Shown: one piece after another, positions 44,561 to 54,229 of the stretch | Numbering within the stretch: position 1 is the stretch's first letter | How the letters are laid out: every line of letters begins with the position of its first letter | Origin: JAAZMI01 sp964603615 | GTDB lineage: Bacteria; Bacillota; Dethiobacteria; DTU022; UBA8154 | NCBI GenBank assembly: GCA_964603615.1 | Contig: CAZRVU010000009.1 | Location: 11,340-75,339, forward strand | DNA: 64,000 nt | Direction of reading: 5' to 3' | Translations under genes and position numbers: made by a program | Notes under the pieces: model-generated | The model's input: the letters and a program-made list of their open reading frames with translations, nothing else | What the model was told of the DNA's origin: nothing | The model's database searches: none

Positions 44561-44590
44561 CATAATGTAAGCAGATGAAGCTAACTTCAG

Positions 44591-44667
44591 CGGGGCGTGG
44601 CGCAGTTTGGTAGCGCGCTTGGTTTGGGACCAAGAGGTCGCAGGTTCAAATCCTGTCGCCCCGACCA
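44591..44667 (+). tRNA. tRNA-Pro (UGG)
   Basis: 77 nt with encoded CCA. Acceptor CGGGGCG pairs with CGCCCCG; anticodon stem CTTGG/CCAAG encloses TTTGGGA with anticodon TGG (44625-44627); T-arm GCAGGTTCAAATCCTGT is canonical. A site-specific integrase remnant lies 180 bp downstream, so the gene may have served as an attachment site, but I did not find a second copy of its 3' end in the window. Confidence 0.97.
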
Positions 44668-44780
44668 TGATTACACCGGGGTTCGTGAGAATCCCATAAC
44701 AGATCAAAGCACTACTTACGGCAATTATTTACGGCAGTATAATTACAGCATTATTTTTACAGTTAGCCACACCCCACGCC

Positions 44781-44807
44781 AAAAAAAAGCCGGTATATTA
44801 ACCGGCT
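44781..44807 (-). terminator. Rho-independent terminator for the leftward integrase remnant
   Basis: Read on the minus strand: AGCCGGT, 6-nt loop, ACCGGCT, then TTTTTTT. It lies downstream of the minus-strand integrase stop codon. A second hairpin with a TTCG loop (44822-44845) lies between. Confidence 0.75.
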
Positions 44808-44845
44808 ATATAACCTGTAGATCCCTTACCTTCGGGTAGGGGATT

Positions 44846-44968
44846 TTACTTTAAGCAATCCTGCAACGCCCCCCTGATTGTATCGGCTGCATTATTTCTC
44901 ATCTTGCCAGTAATGTGAGTGTAGATGTTCCCGGTAACACCAATATCAGCATGTCCTAATGAAGACGA
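44846..44968 (-). pseudogene. C-terminal remnant of a tyrosine recombinase (phage-type integrase)
   Basis: The minus strand encodes SLGHADIGVTGNIYTHITGK and continues to a stop at 44846. LGHADI...NIYTH is the conserved C-terminal block of tyrosine integrases, including the catalytic Tyr. Upstream of it the frame loses homology (KIWVICSS), and no catalytic Arg/His region is found, so the gene has been cut down to about 40 codons. It marks the left edge of the AT-rich defence island beside tRNA-Pro. Confidence 0.8.
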
Positions 44969-45207
44969 ACATATTACCCAAATTTTAAAACACATCTAGA
45001 ATCGTTATATGGATTACCAACTTTCCCCTCCAAATTTCAATATCGAACTTATTGGCCCTGTTGGTATAATTTGCAGGAAAATTGCAACTAATTGTGGAAT
45101 TAATGAAAAAACAGGGTAGATGTTTTTATTTTAACAGTAATAACCTAAAAGTAATCTGTGATATAACAACCCCGGCACATGGTATTTGTTAAAAAAGGTG
45201 ACTTTAT

Positions 45208-45433
45208 GTGACTGTTAGCTATAAAAAGCTTTGGAAGGTTTTAATTGATAAAGATATAAAAAAGACAGATCTACGTAAATCGGCAGGGGTTTAGTTGGGC
45301 GTCTATTGCAAAGCTATCTAAAGGTGAAACAGTGAGTATGGCAGTGATGATTAAAATTTGTAAGACACTCCAATGTGATATCGGAAATGTTATAGAGTTT
45401 ATTTTTGATAGCCACGATGGGGCAAGTTTCTAA
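45208..45433 (+). pseudogene. XRE-family (Cro/C1-type) regulator with a 1-nt frameshift
   Basis: GTG 45208 follows AAAAAAGGTG. The frame reads VTVSYKKLWKVLIDKDIKK then TDLRKSAGV and stops; the +1 frame continues WASIAKLSKGETVSM to a stop at 45433. Removing one T from the TTT at 45290-45292 gives a continuous ~74-aa YozG-type helix-turn-helix protein. It lies 50 bp before the defence operon, where small XRE repressors are common. Whether the frameshift is real or a sequencing error is open. Confidence 0.8.
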
Positions 45434-45483
45434 ATCGACGACATCAGCATACTGTTATTTTTTGAACAAGGAGGCGCTGATGA

Positions 45484-47784
45484 ATGGCGGATCATAAAAT
45501 CGTAGATAACAAAAAACCACATGCTGATAGTTATGCTTTTGGGGTGAATGTTTCATTAAGGGATGATTTTCTTGATTGGCTTATAAAAAAATACCCTGCA
45601 ATATATACCCCTTATTTAATGGTAAATTGCTTGGATAGCATTTCGGAATACGCACAGCAAAAAAAAATTATTGAAGTTGATTTATGGAATATTTCACAGC
45701 ATGATATATTTTTTTCGTTGTATAAAAAAATTATAAACAACAACTTGCTAAGTACTTTTAATAGATCTACCCACAATGTTTTCCGCATGGCCTGTCAATT
45801 ATATTTAAAATTTCTAAAAGATAAACCTGCTATTAAAGATAGAAGTTTTTCGCACGAAGAAATTAAAGTTGAAAACACAGAAAGGTTGGTTACATATCGC
45901 ACTGCCACATCAGTATCTGCAGAAAAACACAGTGATGTGATATGGACAGTGGATTTTGCACATCCAGACCGTTGTGCGCAAACACGCCCGGTAACCTGCT
46001 TGATAAATGGGCAAGCTATTTTATTTAAAAAGAAAAATTGGTCACGGTTGTTGGTTGCAATTACTGAACATTTTATAGCAGAAGAGAACCCAAATCTCGG
46101 GGTGCTTGAAAAAAAGCCTCTATATGGCAGCAAAATATTTTTTACGTCTGAAAAGCCGGGTTTCGGAAATTGCCATAAACTTTCAAATGGGAAATGGGTA
46201 TATACAAACTACAGTCCGCAGACTATTGTTAAGATTACTGGCAACCTTTGCCGGCACTGTGGGGTTAATCTCAATGATGTTGTTATTAACTATTTACCAA
46301 AAGAAGCTCCCTTTGAACGATCGGTGGGGTCTATCAAACGCAAGGGCACGAATATTACAATGACTGCCCCACCTAAAAAGACACTGAATCCTGCATTAGC
46401 TGCAATGATCACTAAGGTGCTGATAACGCACTTTCCCAATGGTTTTAGATCCGATTCCCCGATTGAATTAATGCGTTTCCGCCGTTTTGCTTCCAAGCGT
46501 TTCTATGATGATATTTCTATAACTGATGAGGAATTAGTAGAATCTATAGTTTCTTGCGGCATTTTTTTTAGCGATAAAGTGTACGTTATTGGCAGAGGAA
46601 TTGAAGACAGGATACGAAGCGAAATTGATTCGGCAGTTTCAGCAGGCTCAAAGATTATTTTCTACAGTTCCTTTTATACACGGCATGAAGAATGGCTTTT
46701 TCCCGGAAATATTATTTCAGAAGAGATGCTGAAGGACATAATTATTAAGCTATACCCAAAATATATACATAGGTCAAAATATTTCTCAAGGAAGGTTGAA
46801 AGTAGCAGAGAGCTGGCCATCATTAAAAATGAAATAATGCGTATATGGGGCGGCGATATAGCGCTGAATTATGAGCAACTTGCTGCGCGTTTGCCATATA
46901 TCCCTCTTGATAAGATAAAATTTGTGTTGGCACAAAATGAAAATTTTATATGGAACACCACAGAAATATACACCCATGTTGGTATGGTTGACATAACAGA
47001 TGAAGAACGCACTGTTATTACCAGCTATGTTGCAGAAGCTTGTAGGACAGATGGTTATGCCTCGCTTAGCGATCTTCCCCTGAGCGAAATGGAAGAACGC
47101 CATGGTGAGTTAGCGCTTACAGCAATACAGAAAGCAGTATTTGAAATCATTCTTTCTGGTAAATATGATAGGCGTGGTAAAATCATCACCCGCAGGGGTG
47201 ATACACTCGATGCCTTTACTATTATGAAAGAACACTGCCGCACCATTGATAAGTGTACTTATAGGGATTTATTAGATTTTTGTAAAGAATTATTAGGTGG
47301 TACAAGAAATTATTCTATGCCGATGGAGGCGGCCTATTCCGTAATGGTGCGGGCAGACAAAGATAATTTTGTTGCTGAAAAGTATTTCCACTTCGATACC
47401 GTTGCGATTGACAATATACTTGATCTTTTCGTGATTAGTGAATACTTACCTCTTAAAAGCATCACTACATTTGCAGCATTTCCCCATTGTGGATATCTTT
47501 GGAACTTGTTTTTGTTGGAAAGCTACTGCCGGCGGTTTAGTAATATATTTCGCTTTGATGCGCCAACAGCAAATTCGCGAAATGTAGGGGCAATAATCCG
47601 CAAAAACAGTCCCCTAACGTACAAGGAGATCATGATAGACGCGGTGATAAAATCTGGTATTGCCCTCGACAAAAAGGCTATAGGCAAGTTTCTTTATAAA
47701 GCCGGGTACATTGGTAAAAGCACAACCGCAAAAGCTACAGAAATTATAGAAAAAGCAAAAGTTTTACGTGAAAGGGGATATTGA
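45484..47784 (+). CDS. Unrecognised 766-aa lead protein of the BREX-like operon
   Basis: I do not recognise a named family. ATG 45484 follows AAGGAGG. Residues about 135-275 form a compact unit: IWTVDFAHPDRCAQTRPVTC, then GNCHKLSNGKWVYTNYSPQT and a CxxC at C256/C259 (LCRHCGVN). The C-terminal ~480 residues look like several consecutive small helical, winged-helix-like segments, many Phe/Tyr-rich. No signal peptide, membrane segment, nucleotide-binding or nuclease motif was seen. It overlaps the PAPS-reductase gene by 4 nt and shares its low GC, so it is part of the same system; a DNA-recognition or regulatory role is only a guess. Confidence 0.75.
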   Translation: MADHKIVDNKKPHADSYAFGVNVSLRDDFLDWLIKKYPAIYTPYLMVNCLDSISEYAQQKKIIEVDLWNISQHDIFFSLYKKIINNNLLSTFNRSTHNVFRMACQLYLKFLKDKPAIKDRSFSHEEIKVENTERLVTYRTATSVSAEKHSDVIWTVDFAHPDRCAQTRPVTCLINGQAILFKKKNWSRLLVAITEHFIAEENPNLGVLEKKPLYGSKIFFTSEKPGFGNCHKLSNGKWVYTNYSPQTIVKITGNLCRHCGVNLNDVVINYLPKEAPFERSVGSIKRKGTNITMTAPPKKTLNPALAAMITKVLITHFPNGFRSDSPIELMRFRRFASKRFYDDISITDEELVESIVSCGIFFSDKVYVIGRGIEDRIRSEIDSAVSAGSKIIFYSSFYTRHEEWLFPGNIISEEMLKDIIIKLYPKYIHRSKYFSRKVESSRELAIIKNEIMRIWGGDIALNYEQLAARLPYIPLDKIKFVLAQNENFIWNTTEIYTHVGMVDITDEERTVITSYVAEACRTDGYASLSDLPLSEMEERHGELALTAIQKAVFEIILSGKYDRRGKIITRRGDTLDAFTIMKEHCRTIDKCTYRDLLDFCKELLGGTRNYSMPMEAAYSVMVRADKDNFVAEKYFHFDTVAIDNILDLFVISEYLPLKSITTFAAFPHCGYLWNLFLLESYCRRFSNIFRFDAPTANSRNVGAIIRKNSPLTYKEIMIDAVIKSGIALDKKAIGKFLYKAGYIGKSTTAKATEIIEKAKVLRERGY

Positions 47785-50093
47785 AATTGTACTCGTATTC
47801 TTATGATAAAAAAACAGGCGGTTTGCTGCTTAATTCTTCACCCACAGGTTATTCAAAGGAACCGCGTCCTGTTTATGCTGCGGAGCTTGATGTTTTAGGT
47901 TTTGATAAATATTGGAGATATGATAAGCAGACTGATTATCCCTATATGTGGGCAGAAGCAAATACTTACTGGTATCGTGGTAAATACGTGGCAAAACTTA
48001 AAGGCGGCAACCTTTATACTGCACCCGAAATTATTATTCCAAAAGATGATACTGGTACCCCCGTTTTACCCGAACTAAATGGTAACGCCCTACGTCCCAT
48101 CGATCTCTCAGCAACGATTGAATCAAACCGAGAAATGCTCGGGATCATAGAACAAACTACGGTAAAAAAGATACTGGCTATCTATGAAAAATACAAAAGT
48201 AGAGTTGATTTATTTCATGTTGCTTATTCTGGTGGAAAAGACAGTGTTGTTCTGCTTGACCTGGTTAAAAAAGCTTTGCCCAAGGGCAGCTTTGTAGTTG
48301 TATTTGGCGATACAGGGATGGAATTTCCTGACACATATGATCTCATTGAGAAAACCCGTCACGAATGTAAGCAGGAAAGAATACCGTTTTATGTTGCAAA
48401 GTCACACCTGGAACCTGAAGAATCTTGGAAGCTATTTGGCCCCCCTTCACGGGTTTTGCGGTGGTGCTGCAGCGTTCACAAAAGCACCCCACAAACCCTG
48501 AAGTTGCGGGAGATCACCGGGAAAAATGATTATGTGGGTTTAGCATTTGTGGGTGTTAGAGCACAAGAAAGCGCATCCCGTGCTATATATAAATATGAAA
48601 ATTATGGTAAAAAGCAAAGGGGTCAATATGACCATTACCCAATTCTAGAATGGACTTCGGCCGAAGTTTACCTATACATATTTGCAAACAACATTTTGTT
48701 TAATGAAACATATAAAAAGGGAAATGCACGTGCTGGTTGCTTACTTTGTCCCATGATAGGCGGAATAAGCGAATATGTGCGCCGGATTGTATATCGGGAT
48801 AAAATACCTACATATATTGATCTTATAAAGAAAACGAGCGATAAATCTTTTTCGAGTACCCGTTTTAAAGATTTCATGAACCGTAGTGCCTGGAAATCAC
48901 GGGGTGATGGGCGCTTTGTTGCAGGTGTAAACAAAAATTATTATGAAAAAAACAAAAATGGAAAAGTCTATATTACCATAAAAAACCCTCTTTCCGATTG
49001 GAATGAATGGGTAAAAACGTTGAAAAGTGGTATTAAGTATAAAGTAGCAAATACCAAAACGGGGTATATTGTAGAAGTTTCGGAAGAAACATTAAAAAAA
49101 GATCCTTCGGCAGCTAAGATATTTAGACAGGTTTTCAGAAAAGCTGCTTATTGCTGTGGCTGCGGGGTTTGCGCAGCAAACTGTAAATATGGGTGTTTAT
49201 CTTTTGAAACTGGTAAAGTAAAAATAGAAGATTGTTTTCACTGTCTAAACTGCCATGATCTACCAAATGGGTGTCTGCTTTACGATTCCTTAAAAATACC
49301 TCATGGAGGGAAAAAAATGAAATCCAGATCTATCAATTCCTTTAATGAACATGCACCAAAAACATCATGGCTTGTTTCTTTTTTTCGGTTCAAGAAGGAA
49401 TTTTTTGATGAAAATGAATTAGGTCCAGATCAACAAGTAAAATTTAGGGTTTTTCTTGCCGATGCTTCGCTGACAGAAAAAAATAGTTTTTCTTTTTTTG
49501 CTAAACTTATTTCAGAAATTGGATGGGATACTAACACAGCGCAAGGACTAATTCTTATAAACCTTGTTTCTGATAACCCGCAAATTGAATGGTATACCAA
49601 AAATTTTGATATTGGGCATTCATATTCCAGGAAAGTTGTAATGGATATGCTTTTTAATTATGATTTAAAACAAAGAGCTGCAAATTCCGTTGTAAAGGCG
49701 TTCAGACGTTTGGTTGCAACCCCCCTAGGCACCTCTCTTCGTTTTGGACATGTTACCGAGGATGGTGATCTTGTTCGCACAAAGTGTTCTGTTACCGATC
49801 CCCGCGTGGTGCTGTATGGCCTTTTTAAATTTGCCGAAAAATGCAATGACTACAAAGAATTTACTTTGGCTACCCTCTTAAATGACAGTATAGACCGTGA
49901 TGGGGTTAGCCCAACCCGTATTTTTGGCCTAAGTCGTGAGGATATGACGCCGCTTTTGCTCGGTCTTTCAGCGAAATATCCCGAATTTATAACCGCTTCT
50001 TTCACACATGATCTTGAAAAGATAGCCCTGGCAGAGGATAAGTCATCCGCGGATGTACTCGACTTATTTAAGGAGGAAAAGATAGATGGATAA
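47781..50093 (+). CDS. BrxP-like PAPS-reductase-family protein fused to ferredoxin and C-terminal domains
   Basis: 770 aa. Residues ~140-360 are a PP-loop ATP pyrophosphatase/PAPS reductase domain with SGGKDS at 150-155 and VFGDTGMEFPDTY; RWCCSVHK carries Cys residues typical of the family. A Cys-rich ferredoxin-like segment follows (C458, 459, 461, 464, 468, 472 and C485, 488, 491, 498), able to hold iron-sulfur clusters. The last ~260 residues resemble the DUF4007-type domain found beside DNA-sulfur systems (tentative). By family this suggests sulfur activation, as in DndC/SspD-type DNA phosphorothioation. Start TTG 47781 overlaps the previous stop; TTG 47787 is better spaced from AAAGGGG. 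Confidence 0.85.
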   Translation: MKLYSYSYDKKTGGLLLNSSPTGYSKEPRPVYAAELDVLGFDKYWRYDKQTDYPYMWAEANTYWYRGKYVAKLKGGNLYTAPEIIIPKDDTGTPVLPELNGNALRPIDLSATIESNREMLGIIEQTTVKKILAIYEKYKSRVDLFHVAYSGGKDSVVLLDLVKKALPKGSFVVVFGDTGMEFPDTYDLIEKTRHECKQERIPFYVAKSHLEPEESWKLFGPPSRVLRWCCSVHKSTPQTLKLREITGKNDYVGLAFVGVRAQESASRAIYKYENYGKKQRGQYDHYPILEWTSAEVYLYIFANNILFNETYKKGNARAGCLLCPMIGGISEYVRRIVYRDKIPTYIDLIKKTSDKSFSSTRFKDFMNRSAWKSRGDGRFVAGVNKNYYEKNKNGKVYITIKNPLSDWNEWVKTLKSGIKYKVANTKTGYIVEVSEETLKKDPSAAKIFRQVFRKAAYCCGCGVCAANCKYGCLSFETGKVKIEDCFHCLNCHDLPNGCLLYDSLKIPHGGKKMKSRSINSFNEHAPKTSWLVSFFRFKKEFFDENELGPDQQVKFRVFLADASLTEKNSFSFFAKLISEIGWDTNTAQGLILINLVSDNPQIEWYTKNFDIGHSYSRKVVMDMLFNYDLKQRAANSVVKAFRRLVATPLGTSLRFGHVTEDGDLVRTKCSVTDPRVVLYGLFKFAEKCNDYKEFTLATLLNDSIDRDGVSPTRIFGLSREDMTPLLLGLSAKYPEFITASFTHDLEKIALAEDKSSADVLDLFKEEKIDG

Positions 50094-53000
50094 CAAATAC
50101 CGGGAGTATTTTGATATTGATGAAAAATACTTTCCACAAATCAATGATTATTCCATAGCAGCAGCAGGTCCGGATTTTTGGACAAGTACATATCCCCACC
50201 AAACTTTTATTGATCTGCTAACTAGTATGGAGCGCGTTTTGGCAAGGCAAGAAAAGCGCACTCTTTGGATTGAAGGTGCTTACGGTACAGGTAAATCGCA
50301 ATGCGCTTACACCTTAAAAAGAATTCTCGAAGTGCCGGAAGAAGAGCTTCGTGCCTACTGGGGTAGGTTTGAAGCTTTCAAAAGTAAACACGACTTGCTC
50401 GAAAAAATAATCGGTCATAAACAAAAAGGAATTGTAGTTGTGCATCGTTATGCTTCTGGCAGCATCGATTCGCCCCGTGCTTTATTTCAGGCTGTGCAGG
50501 ATAGTATAAGAGCCGCCCTTAATCAGCATGGTCTTTATGGCGGGGAAAATACGCTGAAGGAAAGCGTTATCGCCTGGATTGATGAGCCCTCGCGCAAGTT
50601 GTTTTTTGATCTGCTTTTACAAAAGCCTGAATGGTCGGCTTTGTTTTCGCAGTCTAATGCTGAAGAAGTGTTAAATGCACTTCGCAGGGGCGGAAAAGTC
50701 AAACATTTGATGGATAACATATTCCGTCTCGCTGACAGGGAAGGCATCACTGCTTTGGATATTAATGCAGACAGGCTTTTAGCTTGGATAACCGATGTTA
50801 TCCATCAAAATAATGTGAAGATCGTCTTTATCTGGGATGAGTTCTCCGATTATTTCAAAAATAATCGTGAAAGCCTGTCGGAATTTCAAAAAATAGTCGA
50901 GCTGGTAAGCTTAAAACCATTTTATTTTACTGTGGTTACTCATGAATCCGGACAACTATTCACTGAAGTAGATAATACCTGGAAGAAAATTCGGGATCGC
51001 TTTATTCCTGTTGAAATTGCCCTGCCGGATAATATAGCGTTTGATCTTATCGGCCACGCCTTTAAAACAAAGCAAGCGGCACAAAACGATTGGAAGGTAT
51101 GGGCTGATGATTTGAACAGCCGTGTTAATTCATCCCGTACAGCGGTGATGAAAGCTACGAAGATTACGGATCTGCAGGTGATAAAAAACATTATGCCCCT
51201 GCACCCTATGGCAGCACTTTTACTTAAAAATATTGCTTCTGCTTTTAAGTCTAATCAACGGAGCATGTTTGATTTTATAAAATCGACAGATACGGATGAC
51301 CTAAAAGCCTTCCAGTGGTTTATCGAAAATACAGGGCCTTTTGATGAGCATCCACTCTTAACGATAGATCTGTTATGGAACTTTTTCTATGAGAAAGGTA
51401 GAGATAACCTCACCGCAGATATTCGCTTAATTTTGGATATATTTCCCCAACAGCATAATTTGAGGGAGGATGAACAAGCTGTTTTAAAGACAGTGCTAAT
51501 GATGCAGGCCATGGATCAGCGTTTGAGTGGCACGATTAATCTATTCAAAGCTACCGAACAAAATCTCAGCTATGCTTTTGAGGGAATTCCAAATTTAGAA
51601 GGAACGGCCTGCGTAAACATTGCCAAACAGCTTGTAAAAAAAGGAGTTTTGGTTTTAAATCCGATTGGCGGTGGAAGGCATGTTTTTGCCGCGGCAGTGC
51701 TGGCAGGTGATCAAGTAAAAATTGATAAATACAAAAAAGATATCCGCGCTAACAGCACGACGGCGAAACTTGTTGCAGAAGGCGATCTTTCAACTGTACT
51801 CTCCTTAACTCCCGCCCTTCGTTTACGGTTTGAATCCGAGCCAGGCACGGGGAAAATTGTACCCGTGACAACTACGGACTTTACCCGCACAATAAATATC
51901 CTGCACGAGAAACCCGTTGGGTGGAATTTCCATGCCGTGATTGCCTTCGCTAAAGACGATACTGAGGCAGCTAATTTCCGCAGGGTTGTTAAAGCGGCGG
52001 TGGCAGATAAACAGTACGAAAATATCGTGTTTGTCGATGCGCTTTCTACTCCGCTTGGCCTTGAAGCGTTCGAACAATATGTGGATTATTCCGCCATGGC
52101 TATGTACTATAGCGGAAATAATAATCCTGCATCACGAGAAAGTAGCGATAAGGCCAAGCACGTTTTGGACCAAGACTGGAAAAACCGTATTTATAATGGT
52201 TACTTCGTTGTATACACACATGCAAATCCGGAGGGTGAGAAGCTTGGCAACGGGCAAGGGGTGGCTAGCGTTCTCCAAACGATAGCAGTTTCTCGATTCC
52301 CTTTGGCGTTTGATTTTGTTAAAGGGTTAACTGAAAACCAATTGAAGCTTACGCAGGCAAAGTCTGCTGCGAAAGGCGGTATTACGGAAAAGACTAGTGG
52401 AGTTGTTGTGAATATAGAAAAGCATCTTTTGCCTACCGTGTGGAAAACGGAAAAATATTGGGAATCACCATCTACGGCAACACTGTCGATTTCAAAGATA
52501 AAAGTTGAAGTTGATAAACTCATTGAGGAAGCCTTTAGTCGTGACGGACAGATTTCTATCGGTGAAGTATATGATTTTCTAGAAGAAGATTATGGATTTG
52601 CGCCCTGTAATCTTTCAGCATTTCTTACAGGTTTTTTGTTGAAGGAGTATGGTGAGGAGCCATTTCGTTATAGCGATTCATCTGGCGGCCATGAACCAAT
52701 GACACAAGACAAACTTGCTGAAATGATTGGCAATTATATTGGAAAAACCCCAAAACCAACTTATATTGTAAAGATGACTGCTGAGGAAAAGGCATTCTAC
52801 GAACTTACTGAGAAAGCGTGGAAAATTGAGCCTAATTCTTGTTCGTCGGCAGGACAAGCAGCTACTGCTGTGACTGCAAAAATGCGTAAACTTGGTTTGC
52901 CAGTGTGGTGTCTTGCGGAAGTTGATGATTGCGGTATTTATGACATTATTCAAAGATATATTCAACTCGTTCAAAAGGAGGGGCATGAAGCGCACAAAAT

Positions 53001-54225
53001 AGCTGTTGAAATAGGTAAAGTTGCTACCTTTAAAACAACGCTGCCTACAAATTTAGCGATCCTTATAACAGAAGAAAACTGCCGTGAAGGGATGCGCGAA
53101 TTTTTGGCTTCATTCGAAGAGGGCAAAGTATTGTCACTTGCCGCTGAAATCGGCGCAGGTGGTAATGTGCTTGCAGATATTCGTGCATTGTTTGCAGTGA
53201 AACATTCCTGTTTATGGGATAAACCAACGGGAGAGGACGAGATTCGTAAACTTTTGACTGAGTATGGTATTGTTAAAAAGAGCAATATTCTTTTGAATGT
53301 GATAGCTAATTCCCGGGTGGAGGCATTCAAAAAATGGCGCGAACGGCTGAAATTTACTGGCCTATCATGCGAGACGTTACGTGCAAAGTTTCCTATGCTG
53401 GCGAATATTTTTAATATACTGCTAAAATTATATCAGCAAGAGGACATACTGCCGGATCAACTAAGATTTTTTCTTTCAGAAATAACAACATACGGCACAG
53501 AAATCCGCGATTTACTAAATAACGAAAAGAAAATCTTTACCGAAACTTATGCCCCTTACCTTGATAGGCTAAGCGATTCCGATATTGGTGAAGTAAAAAG
53601 CAAACTGCCAACGGGAATGTTTGAACTTTCGGGAACGGAATGTAATGCAAAAGTTAAGAAAGCAGCGGAGGAGTTCCGCAGGAGCCAGTTAAAAAACCAA
53701 ATGCTGAATCTATGGGAGGGGAAAACTGGAACAAAAAATCCCCGTGTATGGTCTAGCCGCTATAGGACTCCAATACTTTGCTGCGTTGCTGAAAGTGAAT
53801 TCGGAACCGCAAAAAGGGCTCTTGAAATACTAAATAGAAACTGGTCTACAGATGCGGAAATAAAAACTACGATTACCTTCCTTGAAAAAACCAGCCTCTT
53901 TGAAGTTTTAGCAGATAAAGAAAAACGCAATAATGCATTTGAACGCGGCATTATCGGTGAATATCGCGCTTTGCTTCCAAACCATGATAAAGTTAGGGAT
54001 GTACTCGAGCGCCTTTCTGTTGATACCTATGACTGGTACGATAACCCAGGTGTCAAAAATAAGGTCAGGCAGCTTGCTGAAGCTGAATATAACGCTGGTG
54101 GTAGCGATAAGGCTTTGAGAATAATTGAAGAAATGACTGATGCCCGGTTGAAACACTACCTTAAACGGCTCGTTAAAGAAAACATGACCGTGGGGGTTGA
54201 AATTATAACGAGCGGGGGTGAATAA
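50086..54225 (+). CDS. brxC: BrxC/PglY-like large P-loop ATPase
   Basis: 1379 aa, in the size range of BrxC. Walker A GAYGTGKS at residues 64-71 and Walker B IVFIWDEFSDYF around 246-257 are followed by a sensor-like TVVTHESGQ segment. The remaining thousand residues are mostly helical without another motif I can name. BrxC-type ATPases are obligatory parts of BREX systems and act with PglZ. ATG 50086 overlaps the upstream stop by 8 nt and follows AAGGAGG. The assignment rests on the nucleotide-binding motifs, length and position between brxP-like and pglZ genes. Confidence 0.85.
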   Translation: MDNKYREYFDIDEKYFPQINDYSIAAAGPDFWTSTYPHQTFIDLLTSMERVLARQEKRTLWIEGAYGTGKSQCAYTLKRILEVPEEELRAYWGRFEAFKSKHDLLEKIIGHKQKGIVVVHRYASGSIDSPRALFQAVQDSIRAALNQHGLYGGENTLKESVIAWIDEPSRKLFFDLLLQKPEWSALFSQSNAEEVLNALRRGGKVKHLMDNIFRLADREGITALDINADRLLAWITDVIHQNNVKIVFIWDEFSDYFKNNRESLSEFQKIVELVSLKPFYFTVVTHESGQLFTEVDNTWKKIRDRFIPVEIALPDNIAFDLIGHAFKTKQAAQNDWKVWADDLNSRVNSSRTAVMKATKITDLQVIKNIMPLHPMAALLLKNIASAFKSNQRSMFDFIKSTDTDDLKAFQWFIENTGPFDEHPLLTIDLLWNFFYEKGRDNLTADIRLILDIFPQQHNLREDEQAVLKTVLMMQAMDQRLSGTINLFKATEQNLSYAFEGIPNLEGTACVNIAKQLVKKGVLVLNPIGGGRHVFAAAVLAGDQVKIDKYKKDIRANSTTAKLVAEGDLSTVLSLTPALRLRFESEPGTGKIVPVTTTDFTRTINILHEKPVGWNFHAVIAFAKDDTEAANFRRVVKAAVADKQYENIVFVDALSTPLGLEAFEQYVDYSAMAMYYSGNNNPASRESSDKAKHVLDQDWKNRIYNGYFVVYTHANPEGEKLGNGQGVASVLQTIAVSRFPLAFDFVKGLTENQLKLTQAKSAAKGGITEKTSGVVVNIEKHLLPTVWKTEKYWESPSTATLSISKIKVEVDKLIEEAFSRDGQISIGEVYDFLEEDYGFAPCNLSAFLTGFLLKEYGEEPFRYSDSSGGHEPMTQDKLAEMIGNYIGKTPKPTYIVKMTAEEKAFYELTEKAWKIEPNSCSSAGQAATAVTAKMRKLGLPVWCLAEVDDCGIYDIIQRYIQLVQKEGHEAHKIAVEIGKVATFKTTLPTNLAILITEENCREGMREFLASFEEGKVLSLAAEIGAGGNVLADIRALFAVKHSCLWDKPTGEDEIRKLLTEYGIVKKSNILLNVIANSRVEAFKKWRERLKFTGLSCETLRAKFPMLANIFNILLKLYQQEDILPDQLRFFLSEITTYGTEIRDLLNNEKKIFTETYAPYLDRLSDSDIGEVKSKLPTGMFELSGTECNAKVKKAAEEFRRSQLKNQMLNLWEGKTGTKNPRVWSSRYRTPILCCVAESEFGTAKRALEILNRNWSTDAEIKTTITFLEKTSLFEVLADKEKRNNAFERGIIGEYRALLPNHDKVRDVLERLSVDTYDWYDNPGVKNKVRQLAEAEYNAGGSDKALRIIEEMTDARLKHYLKRLVKENMTVGVEIITSGGE

Positions 54226-54229
54226 GTAG

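Noticed and set aside
44597..44839. Open frames over tRNA-Pro on both strands
   Set aside because: They translate the tRNA gene itself, a common false call.
45009..45119. 33-codon open frame upstream of the XRE remnant
   Set aside because: ATG without ribosome binding site, no recognisable sequence.
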